Positions 33,101 through 45,032 of a stretch of 64,000 nt of DNA are shown one piece after another. A model generated the notes under the pieces. It made no database searches. It was not told the origin of the DNA and saw only the letters and a list, made by a program, of their open reading frames with translations. This DNA is from Odontesthes bonariensis. Taxonomy: Eukaryota > Chordata > Actinopteri > Atheriniformes > Atherinopsidae. Where the stretch lies: contig NC_134515.1 in assembly GCF_027942865.1 (NCBI RefSeq), positions 8,609,339 through 8,673,338 on the forward strand, read 5' to 3'. Every line of letters starts with the position of its first letter. The first letter of the stretch is position 1. A program made the position numbers and the translations under genes.

Positions 33101-35957
33101 TCAAAGAAAATGGGGAGTGTGTGTGTTTAATCATGATGTCAGAAGCAGTCATTGCCACACAAACCAACAGGAAGTGGCTGAAGCTTGGACATGAAACAGC
33201 TATTTGCTAAACACATTTAGAGACCAATAAGCAGGAACTTCATTAAACTAATGTGGTGAAGCAATTATCACATAAAAAGCTACAAACACAAGTGGAAACA
33301 CAGAATTTAAAAGGAAAAAACAGAGTTTGTACAGTTTTAAAGTGAATTTTAGGTCTGAGCTCCTTTATCCTCCAACAGCCTGAACCCTCACAGACGAACT
33401 TTCTGTCCTTTCTTTAAGGAGTCCAGAGTTTCCCACAGATGTTAAGGCAATGTGTGGTGGTGGGCCGGGGGGGGGGGGGGAATTAAAATTCTTCAAAATA
33501 ATTCCTTCGTTAATAATTGGTCACACAAAACTTTATTGTAGTAACCCTTAAGAACCCAGACCCATTTCTACTTAAATGAAAATTAAGGGGGTTATAACAC
33601 AGACTAAATAGACCACATAGAACCCATTTCAGAATTTTTTTTCCAAAATACCACCCCCCCACTGTCAGAGATCTGTAATGTGACATATATGTCACATTGG
33701 GAGTTAAGAACCTGGATAATTTCTCCATCAAGGAAAATTATGGGGGACGTAAGATGTGTGACACCTGTGTCACGGTGGGTGACACAGGTGCGGCTTATCT
33801 GCAGATATTCACATCTTCATTGTAAACAAATGAATAACATAGCTAATTACACTGGTCGGACTGTTCAGCTGTTTCAGACTGATACCTCCGGTTCAGGCTG
33901 CTCCTCATCATCAACACGCACGTCTCTTTTTCAATCGCGGAAAATATTTTTCAATACTCATCTGGATTGAAGCAGTAAACATTCAGTGTAAGAGTTTAAA
34001 AAACCTACTTTATTTGATTCACAGCTGCTAGTGATTGGACCTCGACAACCCAACTACATTTTTTTTTTTACGGCAAACTTGCGACTAGTTAACTTAATAA
34101 AGAAGGCGTAATCGCTTGCTATGGGTCGGGACGGGACAACATTGTATTCAAAATATAAAATATTTTTATAGGACTTTTTAATGTGCGATTTTATAAAGGT
34201 GCACGTGATACCAACCTTTCGTGAATTCTTTCGGTTGAGCTAATCTACGCGACGCTGAGACTAGCAAGCTTCCACGCTTCCAGCTTAACGAATACGAGTA
34301 TTTTTTAAATAGCGTTAAAAAAAAAAACAATAATAACGAAACGCAATATGTGGCGGCCGGTGTTTAATCTGTGGCGCACCGCCACAAATTAGTCTATGTG
34401 TGGGAAACACTGGAGTCTTCAGGAATAGTTCTCCAGGCTTCTTGAAGGACATCCCAAAGCTCTTCTTTGGATGTGGGCTGCCTTTTGTTCCGTTCTCTGC
34501 CAACATGATCCCACACTGCTTCAGTAATGTTGAGCTCCGGGCTCTGGGGAGGATTCATCCCTCCATCAGACCTGCTGCCACTGATTTTCAGCCCACTTCT
34601 TGTGTCCTTTGGCACAGCTCAGCCTTTTCTCCCTGTTTCCCTTCCTTAAGAACGGCTTCTTGACAGCCACCCTTCCATGGAGCCCATTTCTGATGAGGCT
34701 TGGGCCAACAGCAGATGGATCAGCTGAAGGTCCAGATGCATCTCTCAGCTCTTGTGTCAGGTCTTTGCTGGATTTTTTCCTCTTTCTTAAGGACATCACT
34801 TTCAGATCCTGTTCATCTGCTGTAGATAGTTCTTTAGGCCTGACACTTCTTCTTTTGTCCTCCACTTGTCCAGTTTCCTCAAATGTTTTAAGGACACACT
34901 GCACAACCATGCTGAGATATGCCAAGTTTTCAGCTGATTGCTCTTTGTTAAGGGGGGGAAAGCAGCCAATGTCCAAAGAAAAACCCTGAAAGACCTTCAG
35001 AAAACCAGAGGAACTTTTTCTCTAAACCACTTTAAGATAACAAACAAAGTCTGTCTGCTTGGAAGAAAAATATAAATAAATGAGGAGTGAGTGAAGACTT
35101 TAGCACGGTGCTGAATGCACAGTAAAAGTGACTTATTTTGAGCTGCAGGTGTGAGATGAAACCTACCGTCATGTTCATCAGGACCCGTTTATCTGAGTGG
35201 TCAAAGCGAACAGTCACCGAGCGTATCCCAGCATCCACCACGACCATGGTGCGGGGAAAGAGGAAGAAAGCAACGAGCGAAGAGGCCAGAAGGCAGAGCA
35301 CCACTGACAGGACCACGTACAGCTTCCTATGACAGAAATACATTTATATAAGATCTATATGTGCAGTTAGAAAAGACATCCAGGTTCTCAGCACCAGCTG
35401 TGGTTACTCACGTGCGCTGGGGCCTCAGCCTTTGGTCACTGTATGGGATCAATGCAACCAGTTCATTCACTTGCTCTATATTTCAGAAAAATAACAAGCA
35501 ATCAATTTATATCGATTATATTGACATATAACAGTGTTTTTCACCATTGTAAATCCATAAACTACTTTAAAAAGGCTTCTAAGACCATTTTTTTTTACTT
35601 AAAAAAAAAAAGTGTTCTTTAGCTGTTTTAGTACCGTTTTCAGGCTGAAACAAAATTATAATTGGAACCACTGGTAAATAAATTTGATACAAATGTAAAA
35701 AGGTTGGTCTAAGTAAATCAATGACTTGCTGACTCACCTGAGGGTATTCGTCCGGTGCCTTGGCACGTCGGACATGTTATGCTGTCCCTGCCGGTGAACT
35801 CCACGTACGGGAACTGAGCGATGTCCTCCCGCCTGTCGAGCCCGTCCAGAGAGTCATCATCATCGGAGTTTCCGTCCTGCGTCTGCAGCCCGGCAGCACT
35901 CTGCCTCTCCGGGAGGAGCGACATGCTGCTGCCGCTGCGCGACATCCGCGACCCCAT
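30167..35957 (-). CDS. tmem106c: TMEM106C, transmembrane protein 106 family
   Basis: Single-pass type II membrane protein of the TMEM106 (DUF1356) family, which resides in late endosome/lysosome or ER membranes; the precise role of the C paralogue is little known. Exons on the minus strand: 35957-35738, 35475-35412, 35326-35167, 33050-32910, 32456-32407, 32306-32253 and 30305-30167; they sum to 828 nt (275 aa plus stop). Seen: Gly at position 2 and Ser at 6 (MGSRMS), a possible N-myristoylation signal; [20 protein letters not shown] with the CxxC pair; [20 protein letters not shown]; the TM helix [20 protein letters not shown]; luminal [18 protein letters not shown]; and [12 protein letters not shown] near the end. 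[18 protein letters not shown] plus YVYAFCT-type sequence favour TMEM106C over A or B. The ATG at 35957 gives the MGS start. Confidence 0.94.
30463..31285. mobile_element. TTAA-flanked long fold-back element
   Basis: TTAA at 30459-30462 and 31286-31289; the ends are AGGGATAATCCGGAGTAAAA and its reverse complement. The inverted arms run about 330-380 bp each and are highly similar (for example GTTGGTTTGATATTGG near 30838 and its complement near 30900). Two apparent ORFs (30780-30541 minus, 31004-31207 plus) are the same sequence read from the two arms and are not genes. The element is in the last tmem106c intron. Confidence 0.9.
31740..32200. other. AT-rich tmem106c intron, nothing recognised
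   Basis: Very AT-rich, with AAATAAATA-type runs; no exon or bounded repeat could be supported. Confidence 0.5.
33330..35030 (-). mobile_element. Tc1-like transposon relic, internally deleted and split
   Basis: On the minus strand the N-terminal DNA-binding part is readable: [60 protein letters not shown], up to [11 protein letters not shown] near 34566. It then jumps to [20 protein letters not shown] and [18 protein letters not shown] (about 34530-34413), skipping most of the catalytic core. The 3' end of the element continues at 33423-33330 (minus-strand TTAAAGAAAGGACAG, GTTCAGGCTGTTGGAGG), beyond the hAT-like insertion at 33424-34412. A dead copy in a tmem106c intron. Confidence 0.85.
33424..34412. 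mobile_element. hAT-like element inserted in the Tc1 relic
   Basis: Ends are CAGAGTTTCCCACAG on the left and, reversed, CAGTGTTTCCCACACATAG on the right, followed inward by TGTGGCGG/GTGGTGG-type sequence. GAGTC occurs on both sides (33419-33423 and 34413-34417), suggesting a 5-bp rather than the usual 8-bp hAT target. No transposase frame is visible. A G run of 14-15 lies at about 33466-33480. Confidence 0.75.
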
Positions 35958-36070
35958 GGCGGCAGAGTCTGTTCCGTTTCCCCGACTACAGCCCAATTAG
36001 AAGTGCACGGAAGTGAGCCATTGTGCCCCCGAAAGTTTAAAAAGTGACTCGGGAGCAGCAACGTAGTCGT
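35738..36070 (-). promoter_or_regulatory. tmem106c: tmem106c first exon and probable CpG-rich promoter
   Basis: GC- and CpG-rich sequence surrounds the start codon and continues to about 36060, unlike the AT-rich flanks. The transcription start is expected just upstream (plus-strand coordinates 35960-36070); no TATA box is evident. Inferred from composition only. Confidence 0.4.
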
Positions 36071-37090
36071 GATTCAAAGAGAAACACCGCACATCCGTGA
36101 ATATATTACAAAAATTGAACAAACAACCGAAAAATGCAAAGGAATTCGGTGTAGCTGTGGCTAGCTAGTTTGCTAACAAAGGTGCGCAACAAGTTAGTTG
36201 TCGCAAAGCGGTGACCGGAGTCGTCAACAACTTATAGAAACTAAATTCACCAAACTTTTAAGTGCTTCTCGGGTTAAACTGGCATCACACTCATATTTCC
36301 TCTCAGTCACCGGTCGTGCACTCTTCTTTCTCCGCCATCACTCAGCCAAAGTCCACGCTGACACCGTGTCCCCTTAAAAACAATATAATTGGAGGCGCAT
36401 TCAGTGGTTTAGAAATTATCACGTTCACATTTAGCAGATCAAAGTCAACAAGAACAAAAGACAATAAAGCTATCCGTTTACTTTTTATTTATGAGGCAAA
36501 ATCTCTAAACAAGTTCCAAATAATTCCAACGATCAGGTTGTGAGTGATATTTGAGTTTTTCCTTTTTCACCTCGGGTGGGTTCGAGATTAGAATTTAAAA
36601 TATCCGATAGAAAGTACAAGTACCTTAACGCGTCCTCAAACTTTATGATTATCAAAGATGGTGCTCACTGCTGCCCTCTGCTGACAGTTTGGATCCATCA
36701 AACACAACTAAAAATGACAATTATACAGAGAGATAATGTTTTAAATAGTTTTTATAACTCCGGCACCGATCTATGTTCCTCCCTCCTCCATTTTTTATCT
36801 CATCTTCCCTAAGGGAAAACCTTAAAACACAGAAATTGAGGGAGTTTTGTTTTCAGCTCCAATTTAAAAAAAGTTTGGATGTTGTGATATATAGATAAAA
36901 ACAGAATTCAATGATTTGCAAATCTTAAGTAAATGTATTAAACGTCGGGATAGGTTCAGTTGGGACAGAGGCAAAAAAAAAAAAGACTGGAAAAGCAAGT
37001 GGAACTAAGAAGAAACAGCTTCAGGAACATGCTGCAACTAATTAGGTTAATTGGCAACAGGTCAGTAACATTTATGTGTCTAAAAAGAGC
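36071..37090. other. Intergenic, no gene supported
   Basis: The sequence upstream of tmem106c. The stretch 36880-37090 contains CTGCAACTAATTAGGTTAAT and GGCAACAGGTCAGTAACA, which I recognise as part of a common fish repeat; nothing else is interpretable. Confidence 0.45.
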
Positions 37091-37094
37091 ACCT

Positions 37095-37590
37095 TAGGGA
37101 GGTAGAGTCACCCCCAACACAGGCTGTTCACACTCCTACCCTCAGGCCAGAGGTACGGGAGTGTGAAATGTAGACTATATGGCTCAAAAACTTTGTCTTT
37201 CCAACCGTCACCAGACTTTAAACAGCAGATAGCAGCCATACTACAGACAGTATTTCAATATTTAACTACTTCTACGTCAGGAACTGCACACATTGGACTT
37301 GTATCATTATTGCAGCTCGTACATTTAAGCTATTTTTGCACACTGTTGAACTTCTGCACATATGCACAGCAAAAGAAGAGTTATTTCCTATTGTATATAT
37401 ATAAGTATGCATTTTCGTGTTGTATTTTTTGTATATTCCAGTTGTATTTTTGCATATGCTGCCCTTTTACCTTATAGTGCCTCTTTTACTTTATTGTGCC
37501 CTTTCAATCTATCAGACTGTGAAGGAAGAATCTGGTTGTACAGGAACGTGCTTCTAACATGTATATATGACAATAAACGCTTGAAATGTG
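37095..37590 (+). mobile_element. LINE 3' end fragment
   Basis: It opens with AGGCTGTTCACACTCCTACC and CAGGCCAGAGGTACGGGAG, a nucleotide pattern seen at the end of fish LINE ORF2 copies, and closes with a 3'UTR ending ATGACAATAAACGCTTGAA. No intact reading frame. Confidence 0.5.
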
Positions 37591-37831
37591 AAAAAACGTC
37601 CAGGTTTTAACATTTGATACGTTTTCTATGTTCTATTGTGAATAAAATGCTAGTTTAGGCAAATGTAAGCCTTTACAATTTCCTGTTTATTCACACACAT
37701 CATCATCAGTCCTGAAATGAAAGGAAATACAGAAAGTATACAGCACACATTTTCAAAGTGACTTTAAGTGTGAAAGGGTCAGGAAGCTACTTAAAAGATC
37801 CCAGTTTGCTACAATAAAGTGGTTATGGGCC

Positions 37832-39125
37832 TCTCTTTGGTATTTTATACCTCAGAATATTTTTGGGAAAGTTGGAGGGTTACCTTTTCTCCTAAATTGT
37901 GATTATAATGTTTCAAAATTACCCCTAAAATTATCTAAATTTCACCAACAAGCCATTTCAGCAGCAAAACTATGCTTTGTCCATAACTTCTCTCCACATA
38001 AAACTATTATATGGAACAATGAGTTCATAACTAGGAAAAATAAATCACTATTTCTGAAACATTGGATTGAAAAAGGAATAATATATCTTAAGGATTTACA
38101 AAATGATGTAGGTGAAATTTTTAGTTATGAAGAATTTCTTAGATCTAAAATCTTCCCTGTTACCTATAAAGAATTTCAAACAGTGATAAAAGCTATTCCC
38201 AGTGGCATTCTCCAAGTGATAAAAGGTCATTTTGAAAGGCAAGAGGCAGAGAAAGTTGACTTTACCCTCTTTATTAATGGTATAAACATTATGAGTCACC
38301 ATTGTAACAATAAACATATAAGGAATCATTTTTTCAGGAAAAGGAAAATTACACCTCGAGGAAAATTTGTATGGTCTTCCTCTTTCTCTGACATTAATTG
38401 GAAAACAACATGGCTCCTTCCACATAAATTTGTTATCTCCAATAAAATCAAAGAAGTTCAATATAAAATTATACATAACATCTACCCCACTAACAAATTT
38501 GTGTCAAAATTTGTCAATATTGATGCCAATTGTGTATTTTGTAATGCCGAAGTGGAAACGATTAGGCACCTTTTCTTTGAATGTAATTTTTCCCAGATTT
38601 TTTGGAAAAAAATCGAAGCTTACATCACATCACATTCCAACATACCAATTAATTTGAATGCCAAAGATATACTGTTATACTATAATAATAAAGATAGGAA
38701 AATGCAACACTTAATTAATCTGATTATTCTAATTGCAAAATTCCACATACATAAAACCAAATTTTCTAAAGGTCGACCTTTCTTTCCTGTTTTTGAAATT
38801 GATTTCAAGAACTACCTCGAATGTATTAAAAGAATTGATAATAAAAAATGTATACACACTGTTAACATAATTGAAGGAATATTTGGAGAAATATAATATG
38901 TCCTGCCATTTTCTTTCTTCCTTTTATTTAATTTCATTTATTTTATTATATTTAGGGTACCTATGTAATGACTTATGCACCTTATCCACTTTATGTCTCA
39001 TATTGTATTTGTTTATTTAAATTCTTGATGCCTGACTGTTTTGTATTGTCCACAGTCAATGTTCTGATTGTGATTGGAACTTTTAAATAAAGTTTGAAGG
39101 AAAAAAAATAAAAAATAAAAAAAAA
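37832..39125 (+). mobile_element. 5'-truncated L1/Tx1-like LINE with target duplication
   Basis: A 19-bp perfect duplication AATAAAGTGGTTATGGGCC flanks the copy (37813-37831 and 39126-39144). The 3' part of ORF2 is open from 38183 to 38896: FVWSSSFSDINWKTTWLLPH, KIKEVQYKIIHNIYPTNKFV, then a zinc-binding segment CVFCNAEVETIRHLFFECNF (CxxC...H...C) typical of the RVT-associated domain of L1/Tx1 elements. It ends with AATAAAGTTTGAAGG and a poly(A)-rich tail. The intact duplication and long open frame suggest a fairly recent insertion. Confidence 0.92.
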
Positions 39126-39223
39126 AATAAAGTGGTTATGGGCCAGATATTCTATGAATATATCAACATACACACAAACATATAACAGACAGATAATCCC
39201 TGCATTCTGGTTACATTAGATTA

Positions 39224-40388
39224 TAGGGCTGGGCGGTATACCGTTAAAAAACCGTGATCTCGGTTCACACCTACACAAGGTTCGCTTTTTGATGAGAGAC
39301 GGTTTTGTTCTGTTTTTTTTTTTTGTTGTTGTTTTTTTTCATAACGAGCCGCTAACACTTCAACTTGTGATGCTCCCACAAAGTCCACTGTTGTTGCTTT
39401 CCTTTTCAACTAGAGCTGGGTCAAATAGTCCACGTATTCGAGTTATTCGACGTCATAAATTCGTCGACATGAATAATTCGCGTCGATTCGTCGCAAATTA
39501 TTATTATTTTTTGTCTAATATCGAGGCTGGAAGAGCTCACAGAGAGAGTCAGGATCGAGCGCAGGCGATACTTTTTCATTTCATGAAGGAAGAAAGGAGA
39601 GCAGAGCGCTGCAGACACAGGAGACAAAGTGTAAGTTTAACTTATTAAACACCCGCCGGTTGTGTCCGTGTTGTATGAGTAAACATTTCTGCCGTGATAG
39701 CATGACATGGGGCGAAGGAAGCTACCGACCACCACACACCTCCGTCAGATGTTAATTTATCAAGCAGTAGCAGTAGTTGCAGTTGGCTAAACCAAAGACC
39801 CTCTCTGAATAAACGCTACTAAAAAGGAGATTAGGGGTTCTCCAGGAATTAGCTGTGTTAGTTTAGAGCGGCAAGGTGTATGGTGTGTGTCCCCGTTAAA
39901 AGACACGGATACAGATGTCCAGTTTGTGGTGGATTTATTTGGCTGTGGTTCTTCTGGCATTTACACACAATAAACCCAGGGTGTACAGGCTAATGTTAGG
40001 TGAAAACAGCAAAGGGAAAATTACAAGCTGTTCACCGCTGCATCGGGAGGAGAAACGAAACTTTACAGCGTCTCACACACAGGTGCGGTACATTCAGGAA
40101 CATCGGAACGTCTATGGTGCGTTCACGAACGTTGGACGTATGAAAACTCACCGGAAAACAGAATATAAATGAATGGTATTTAACTGAAAATAACCAAACA
40201 ACATGGGCTTTCTAACAGCTACGTTAGACTGTTGAGTTGTTGTCTAGTTATATTCCCGGCGTAAAATTTACGTATTTTAGTTAAATAAAGATTTAAATTT
40301 GTTTAAAAAAAACGTGCAGAAAACCGTGATATAATTTTTTATAAAAAAAAACTGTGATACTCATTTTTTATAGAATCACCCAGCCCTA
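39224..40388. mobile_element. hAT element, non-autonomous
   Basis: An 8-bp duplication TTAGATTA (39216-39223 and 40389-40396) brackets ends TAGGGCTGGG and its complement. No transposase. At about 39414 AGAGCTGGGTCAAATAGTC followed by ATTCG/TCGTCG words resembles the start of another hAT family, so a second element may be nested inside. Confidence 0.88.
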
Positions 40389-41026
40389 TTAGATTAGTTG
40401 ATACAGTCAAGATATAATAAAACATTGTGCAACACTAATAGAGATACCTTTGAGGCATAAATCAACTCATGCAAACGCAAATTTCTCGATTTGTACAATA
40501 ACGGGAGTTGTATTTTTAGCTTTTTCTCAAAGATGGAGATGGACATTTTTATCTCGTCTTCAGGCTTGTTCCACATCTGCTTTCCTCTGCACACAAAACT
40601 TTTGTTTTTATTCTCAGCTGCAGAGATGTGAGGAGAAAGGAAGATTGGAACGAGGTGGCAGTTTAAGGTTGAGTTTGTGAACAATCTGCAACATTACACA
40701 AGCAGTGTGGAGGTAATTACACTCAGTGAGCCTTAAGATGTGACGATGGAAGACTAGTGGAAGAATTCAACTCGGACCATGACGTATTCCTTTTTGAAGA
40801 ATTTCCAGCTTCTTTAAGGCAAGTTGGGAATGTGTTACACCATATTATATCACAATAATGTAAATGAAGATCTCCAGTTACTTAGTAGAGCTGACGATAT
40901 TCTGTAATATTCTGTCATTCTGACATTTATTTTGGGACAAATTTTCTCGGTGGCTGTTGTTTTTATTGCCACAGAATACAGCGTTTTGTTTGTTTTTCTA
41001 GTCTTGAGAGAAAGTTTGCAGCCTTG

Positions 41027-41865
41027 CTATTTAGACTGTGCAGCGAGCCTCCTCTTCAGCTCATCATTCTCCCTCTGCAGAATTTTATTCTAAAAAAAGG
41101 AACCGAGAAACAAGGAAATGTTCAAAAGTGAAGAACTGAGCATGTTAAACACGAATAATCTTTGTCCAACAACTTAAATTTTGCAATATGTCAAAACAGA
41201 ATGGATCGATAAAACAAATAAAACAAGAGACAGAGTCCGACCTTGTGTCTGAGAGCCTCCACTATCAGGTCTCGACCCCCTCTGACACTTTCCTGCTTCT
41301 TTGATGCTCGGAAGGCATCTCCAATAGCCGAAACCATCACGTGAGCCTGCAGAGCGTTTCAGAAAGTCTCATCTGGGACACTGAGTGGGCATCTCATTGG
41401 GGTCTGTTAATGCTGCAGTGGCATACTCACAAACTTGTTGCTCTGGAACAGATAGCAGTGGTGCGTGTCCACGGCAGGATGTTTGGCCACAAATCCAAAT
41501 ACTTTGGGTGAAGACGGCAGGACGGCACAGAAGGAGACGGTGGACAGAGGGCACGAGTACAACAGGAACTGAGGACAGCAGAGATAAGGAGGAGATTTCA
41601 ACTGATAGTCCGACGCATGAGAGCACTGAATAGATCCGTGAGACAACTGATACTGTCATTACAACATACTTTGGTTTTGTATTCCAAAACGTCAATCCCA
41701 CTCAGAGAAAGGAAGAAGTGGACTTTGCTTTTCTTCGCTACCTTTTCTTGGGAGTATTCATCTGCTGTCTTGGAACGAATAAATTACATGAGAACTTGCA
41801 GGTTTAAAGATAAAACACGATAGTGCTTACAGACAGTTTATTTGTTTATTTCAAGGATAGCCCTT

Positions 41866-41916
<51 letters not shown>

Positions 41917-44900
41917 CTTTATTCATCCCAATTTGGGAAATTGTTTTGTTGCAGCAGCATACACTAAAAGATATGAAAACAATTAGAGTAAAAACAAGCA
42001 AATAGAATAGAATAAAATAAAATAAAATAAAAATAGTGAATAAACATTCGCTATATACAAATCTACAGTATTTTTCTTTTTTTTTTTCTTTGTTATTGTT
42101 TTTTAGGAGAGACTTCAAGCCTATGCATCATCTTATTTTCGAAGGGGTCCTCATAAAAACATAAATATAATCATCCATAGTATGAAATCATAATTAGAGG
42201 TAAATCCAAAACAAGATACAAAACATTTAAACACAAAGAAACCCATGCTACACACACCCACAATCACACTTAATGCTCCCCAAGCCGAGCCATCCACCAA
42301 CCAGGACATCTGTTCACATGCACATATATATTCTTACATACTATACAGTACATACACACTATGCCTTGATGTTGTGTACATTAAGTAAAGCACAGGTAAA
42401 TCTAAATGAAGGTACTCGAGTCCAACAGAACAACAAAATCAAAAACTAGAGCAGGCTGTTTGACGATGAGTAAATAAAGATGATTTAAAGATTTGTCTCC
42501 CTGCAAAACACTTTTAGGGGTTATTTTAACACAACTCTTAGTAACATAACTTTCTGCTCTCAGCACTTTTGTCCTGAAACACTAAAGTTGACTTAATTCA
42601 GCTGACAAATCTTAACTGATACGAACAAATAAAATTCATCAGTCTGCGTGACAAAGTCAGATTATGTACTCGTTTTAAAGGTAAACCAAAGAAAGACCAG
42701 AAGAAAAGTCCAAGAATCATTCAAACCTGGATGGATTCTTCAGGGGCCATAAATGATCCACCCAGTACATGATGGCGTACTTTAGTAAAGGAGGGACGAA
42801 AACCGGGCAGTCAAACAGAGGCAAGAATCACTCAATCAAACTCATATCAGCACTGAAACTATAATGTATGGAAGCCCGTTTCTGCCACTTAATAAAAACA
42901 CACCTTTTCTCCCTGGCTTTTAATCAAGCTCAAGTGGATACTTGGCAAAACATTTTAATTTAAACTTTAATTTGTTTTTATTCTATTTTTTTTGCATTGT
43001 GTTGATGTATTTTAGTATTTATTTTAATTTCTTTGTCTTATCATCCATGCTTTTTAACCTGTACAGCACTTTGGCCAATCCCGGTTGTTTTTAAATGTGC
43101 TCTATAAATAAAGTTCGAGTTGAGTTGAGTAATAAAAAAAAAAAAAAGATATAGTAAGTCAAAATTATGAGATAAAAAAGTCAAAATTACGAGATAATTT
43201 CACACAGCAGTTCAAGTAGCAGCTGTTTGGTGTGGGGAGACTGACACAGAAAGGGATTGTGAGTACATTGAGGACTACTTTAAACGTGGCTTTACAACAA
43301 ATTAAATGCTTAATTTGCTTGCTGATTCACATAAACAACTTGCAACGATAGGGTGATGCCTTCCCACCCTCAAAACATATAAAAATGTAGAGTACGCTAA
43401 GCACAGGCAGAGTCAGACCAACATGAATGCAAACCACAACGTTAATGTCTCATCTTAACACACTTAATATTTTATTTTGTCATTTGTACTTACTTACAAC
43501 CCCCCATGTGTCACATCAAAGTGTAGTTTTACTTTAAGACACAGACTTGCTTTGACTTATAGTCAGAGGTGGGAGAAAGTCCCTATGTTGCAAGTCCAAG
43601 TAGAGTCTCAAGTCTTTGCTCTCAAGTCCAAGTCCTAGGATTTTTGTTTTCGAGTCCCAACCAAGTCCTAACAAATCGATTATAATTAATGATACGGATC
43701 ATGACCACGCCTCAATTAAGTTGTTTATATTTTATTGTTAATGTTCTGCCACTTATTCATTTGTTTATTTTTATTAATATTGTGTTTAGATGCTTCGTCA
43801 ATATAAGCACTGCCTTCTTGTGCCAATAAAGCTATTTGAAATTGAAAAAATTGGGCGATATCTTTAGTATCTTTTTTTTGTGTGTATTGGCATTAATTAT
43901 CCAGCCAAGACTGATAACAGGAGTGCATTTGTAAATCAATAGACAATAGACTTTGGGAGGTATTTCTCCTTTTATTTCTACACAAACTTGCTGAAACTTG
44001 CACATAAAAAATTCAGGCGGCTTTCAGGTGTCACTGACGGCTGGGATTTCTGGCTGGTTGCAACAGTATTGATGCGACACTTTTAAAAAATATTTTAATA
44101 TTTGTGCTTGCTGCATGTGACTTGACTCGAGTCCAGAGGGTTGAGTCCAAGTAGAGTCTCAAGTCTTTTTTTGATTTGGTCAAGCAAGTCTCAAGTCATC
44201 AAAATCGGGACTCGAGTCCAAGTCAAGTCTCAAGTCTCGAGTCCAAGTCCCCACCTCTGCTTATAGTATATCTTAATTTTTTTAAATTAAGTGGCGGAAA
44301 CGGGCTTCCATAGAATTAGATTCAAAGTAACCAAAAAGCCTAAAAATGACCTGAAAGAGACACAACTGATGCACCAAACCAACGCAGGAGACGCGAGGCG
44401 GCCATGATAAACACGTGAACGCGTAGTTAACATCAACTGCATTTGAAGCTTAAGAGGTTAAAGGGTTAATGCGTGTAATTTCTGTCCAAAAGTTACATTT
44501 TCACAGCATAAAAAAACTACACGACCGATTTCAAAAGATGCTCATCGCACAGAAGTCATGAGCGGGTCAGTCCAGCCCACCTTAAACTGGCAGCGCTGTT
44601 TGTACTGCAAACCTCTTTGTGTTTGGAAAAAAAAAGGTCACAGACATTTCATAAAGACCACAGGAAATTGTGTCTCCTTCAAGAGAAGAAAACAAGCTGT
44701 GAAACCTGCATGGATTTGTGCCAATCCATCTGGTAGATGTTGAGACATTTTACTCATGAAAGGATTGCTGAATAACCTACTGATGCAGGTTGTCACAAAG
44801 AGGAAAGTTTGAGTTTGTTCGACCATCTAGAAAGTAACCAGAAAGCCTGGAAACCACAAAGGATTCATTACATATGCTCCCACAAGCAGGACTGACAGTG

Positions 44901-45032
44901 AAACTTCGATGGCTTGATTTTAATATCCCATGAAAAACATCAACAGTGGTAATTACGAACCTTCAGGCTCTGAGAAGCTTCATCCAGGATCTGGAGTCCG
45001 TCAGGGCGGACGACCTCTACTCGGCCAAGAAA
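41027..45032 (-). CDS. PTB/PID-domain adaptor with coiled-coil tail (partial, unnamed)
   Basis: Five minus-strand exons join in phase: 45032-44961, 41768-41670, 41568-41431, 41346-41242 and 41089-41027, giving 158 residues plus TAG. They spell a phosphotyrosine-binding fold: FLGRVEVVRPDGLQILDEAS (strand and first helix), EKVAKKSKVHFFLSLSGIDV, LLYSCPLSTVSFCAVLPS, KVFGFVAKHPAVDTHHCYLF, then the C-terminal helix AHVMVSAIGDAFRASKKQ and a heptad-like tail ILQRENDELKRRLA. A PTB followed by a short leucine zipper resembles GULP1/Ced-6-type adaptors that read NPxY motifs of endocytic receptors, but several segments differ and I do not name it. The N-terminal exon(s) were not identified; 45326-45275 is a possible one (phase fits; ends VSPLK). 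A polyadenylation signal lies at 40926-40931. Confidence 0.8.
41871..41960 (-). repeat. (GATA)n with SINE/LINE-like 3' tail
   Basis: About 11 ATAG units (41871-41915) lead into ATACTTTATTCATCCCAATT. On the minus strand this is a retroposon tail (AATTGGGATGAATAAAGTAT) ending in a tetranucleotide tail. A similar tail, without the long GATA run, is at 49105-49142. Confidence 0.75.
42890..43140 (+). mobile_element. L2-like LINE 3' end
   Basis: Near 42900 the reading KTHLFSLAFN corresponds to the end of L2-type ORF2. It is followed by CAGCACTTTGGCCAATC, TGTGCTCTATAAATAAAGTT and a GAGTT repeat, the standard tail of these LINEs. Confidence 0.7.
43564..44259. mobile_element. hAT element nested in the composite
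   Basis: Perfect 8-bp duplication CTTATAGT (43556-43563, 44260-44267); ends CAGAGGTGGG and complement. Both subterminal regions are built of repeated CAAGTCCAAGT and GTCTCAAGTC words, probable transposase-binding arrays. The middle contains a retroposon-like tail (GCCAATAAAGCTATTTGAAA at 43822). No transposase. Confidence 0.92.

Larger units (their letters stand above)
42869..44310. mobile_element. Composite element with TA target, carrying nested repeats
   Basis: Ends TGGAAGCCCGTTTCTGCC and its near-exact complement are flanked by TA (42867-42868, 44311-44312), as for Tc1/mariner-type elements. The interior holds a LINE 3' end (about 42890-43140), a short AAATTATGAG/AAATTACGAG repeat and a complete hAT element (43564-44259). 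No transposase is present. Confidence 0.85.

Noticed and set aside
36262-36812. ORFs of 93 and 78 codons upstream of tmem106c
   Set aside because: No domain, no splice context and AT-rich composition like the surrounding intergenic DNA.
41871-41915. Regular GATA repeats as a possible CRISPR-like array
   Set aside because: Simple tetranucleotide tail of a retroposon, with no spacers.
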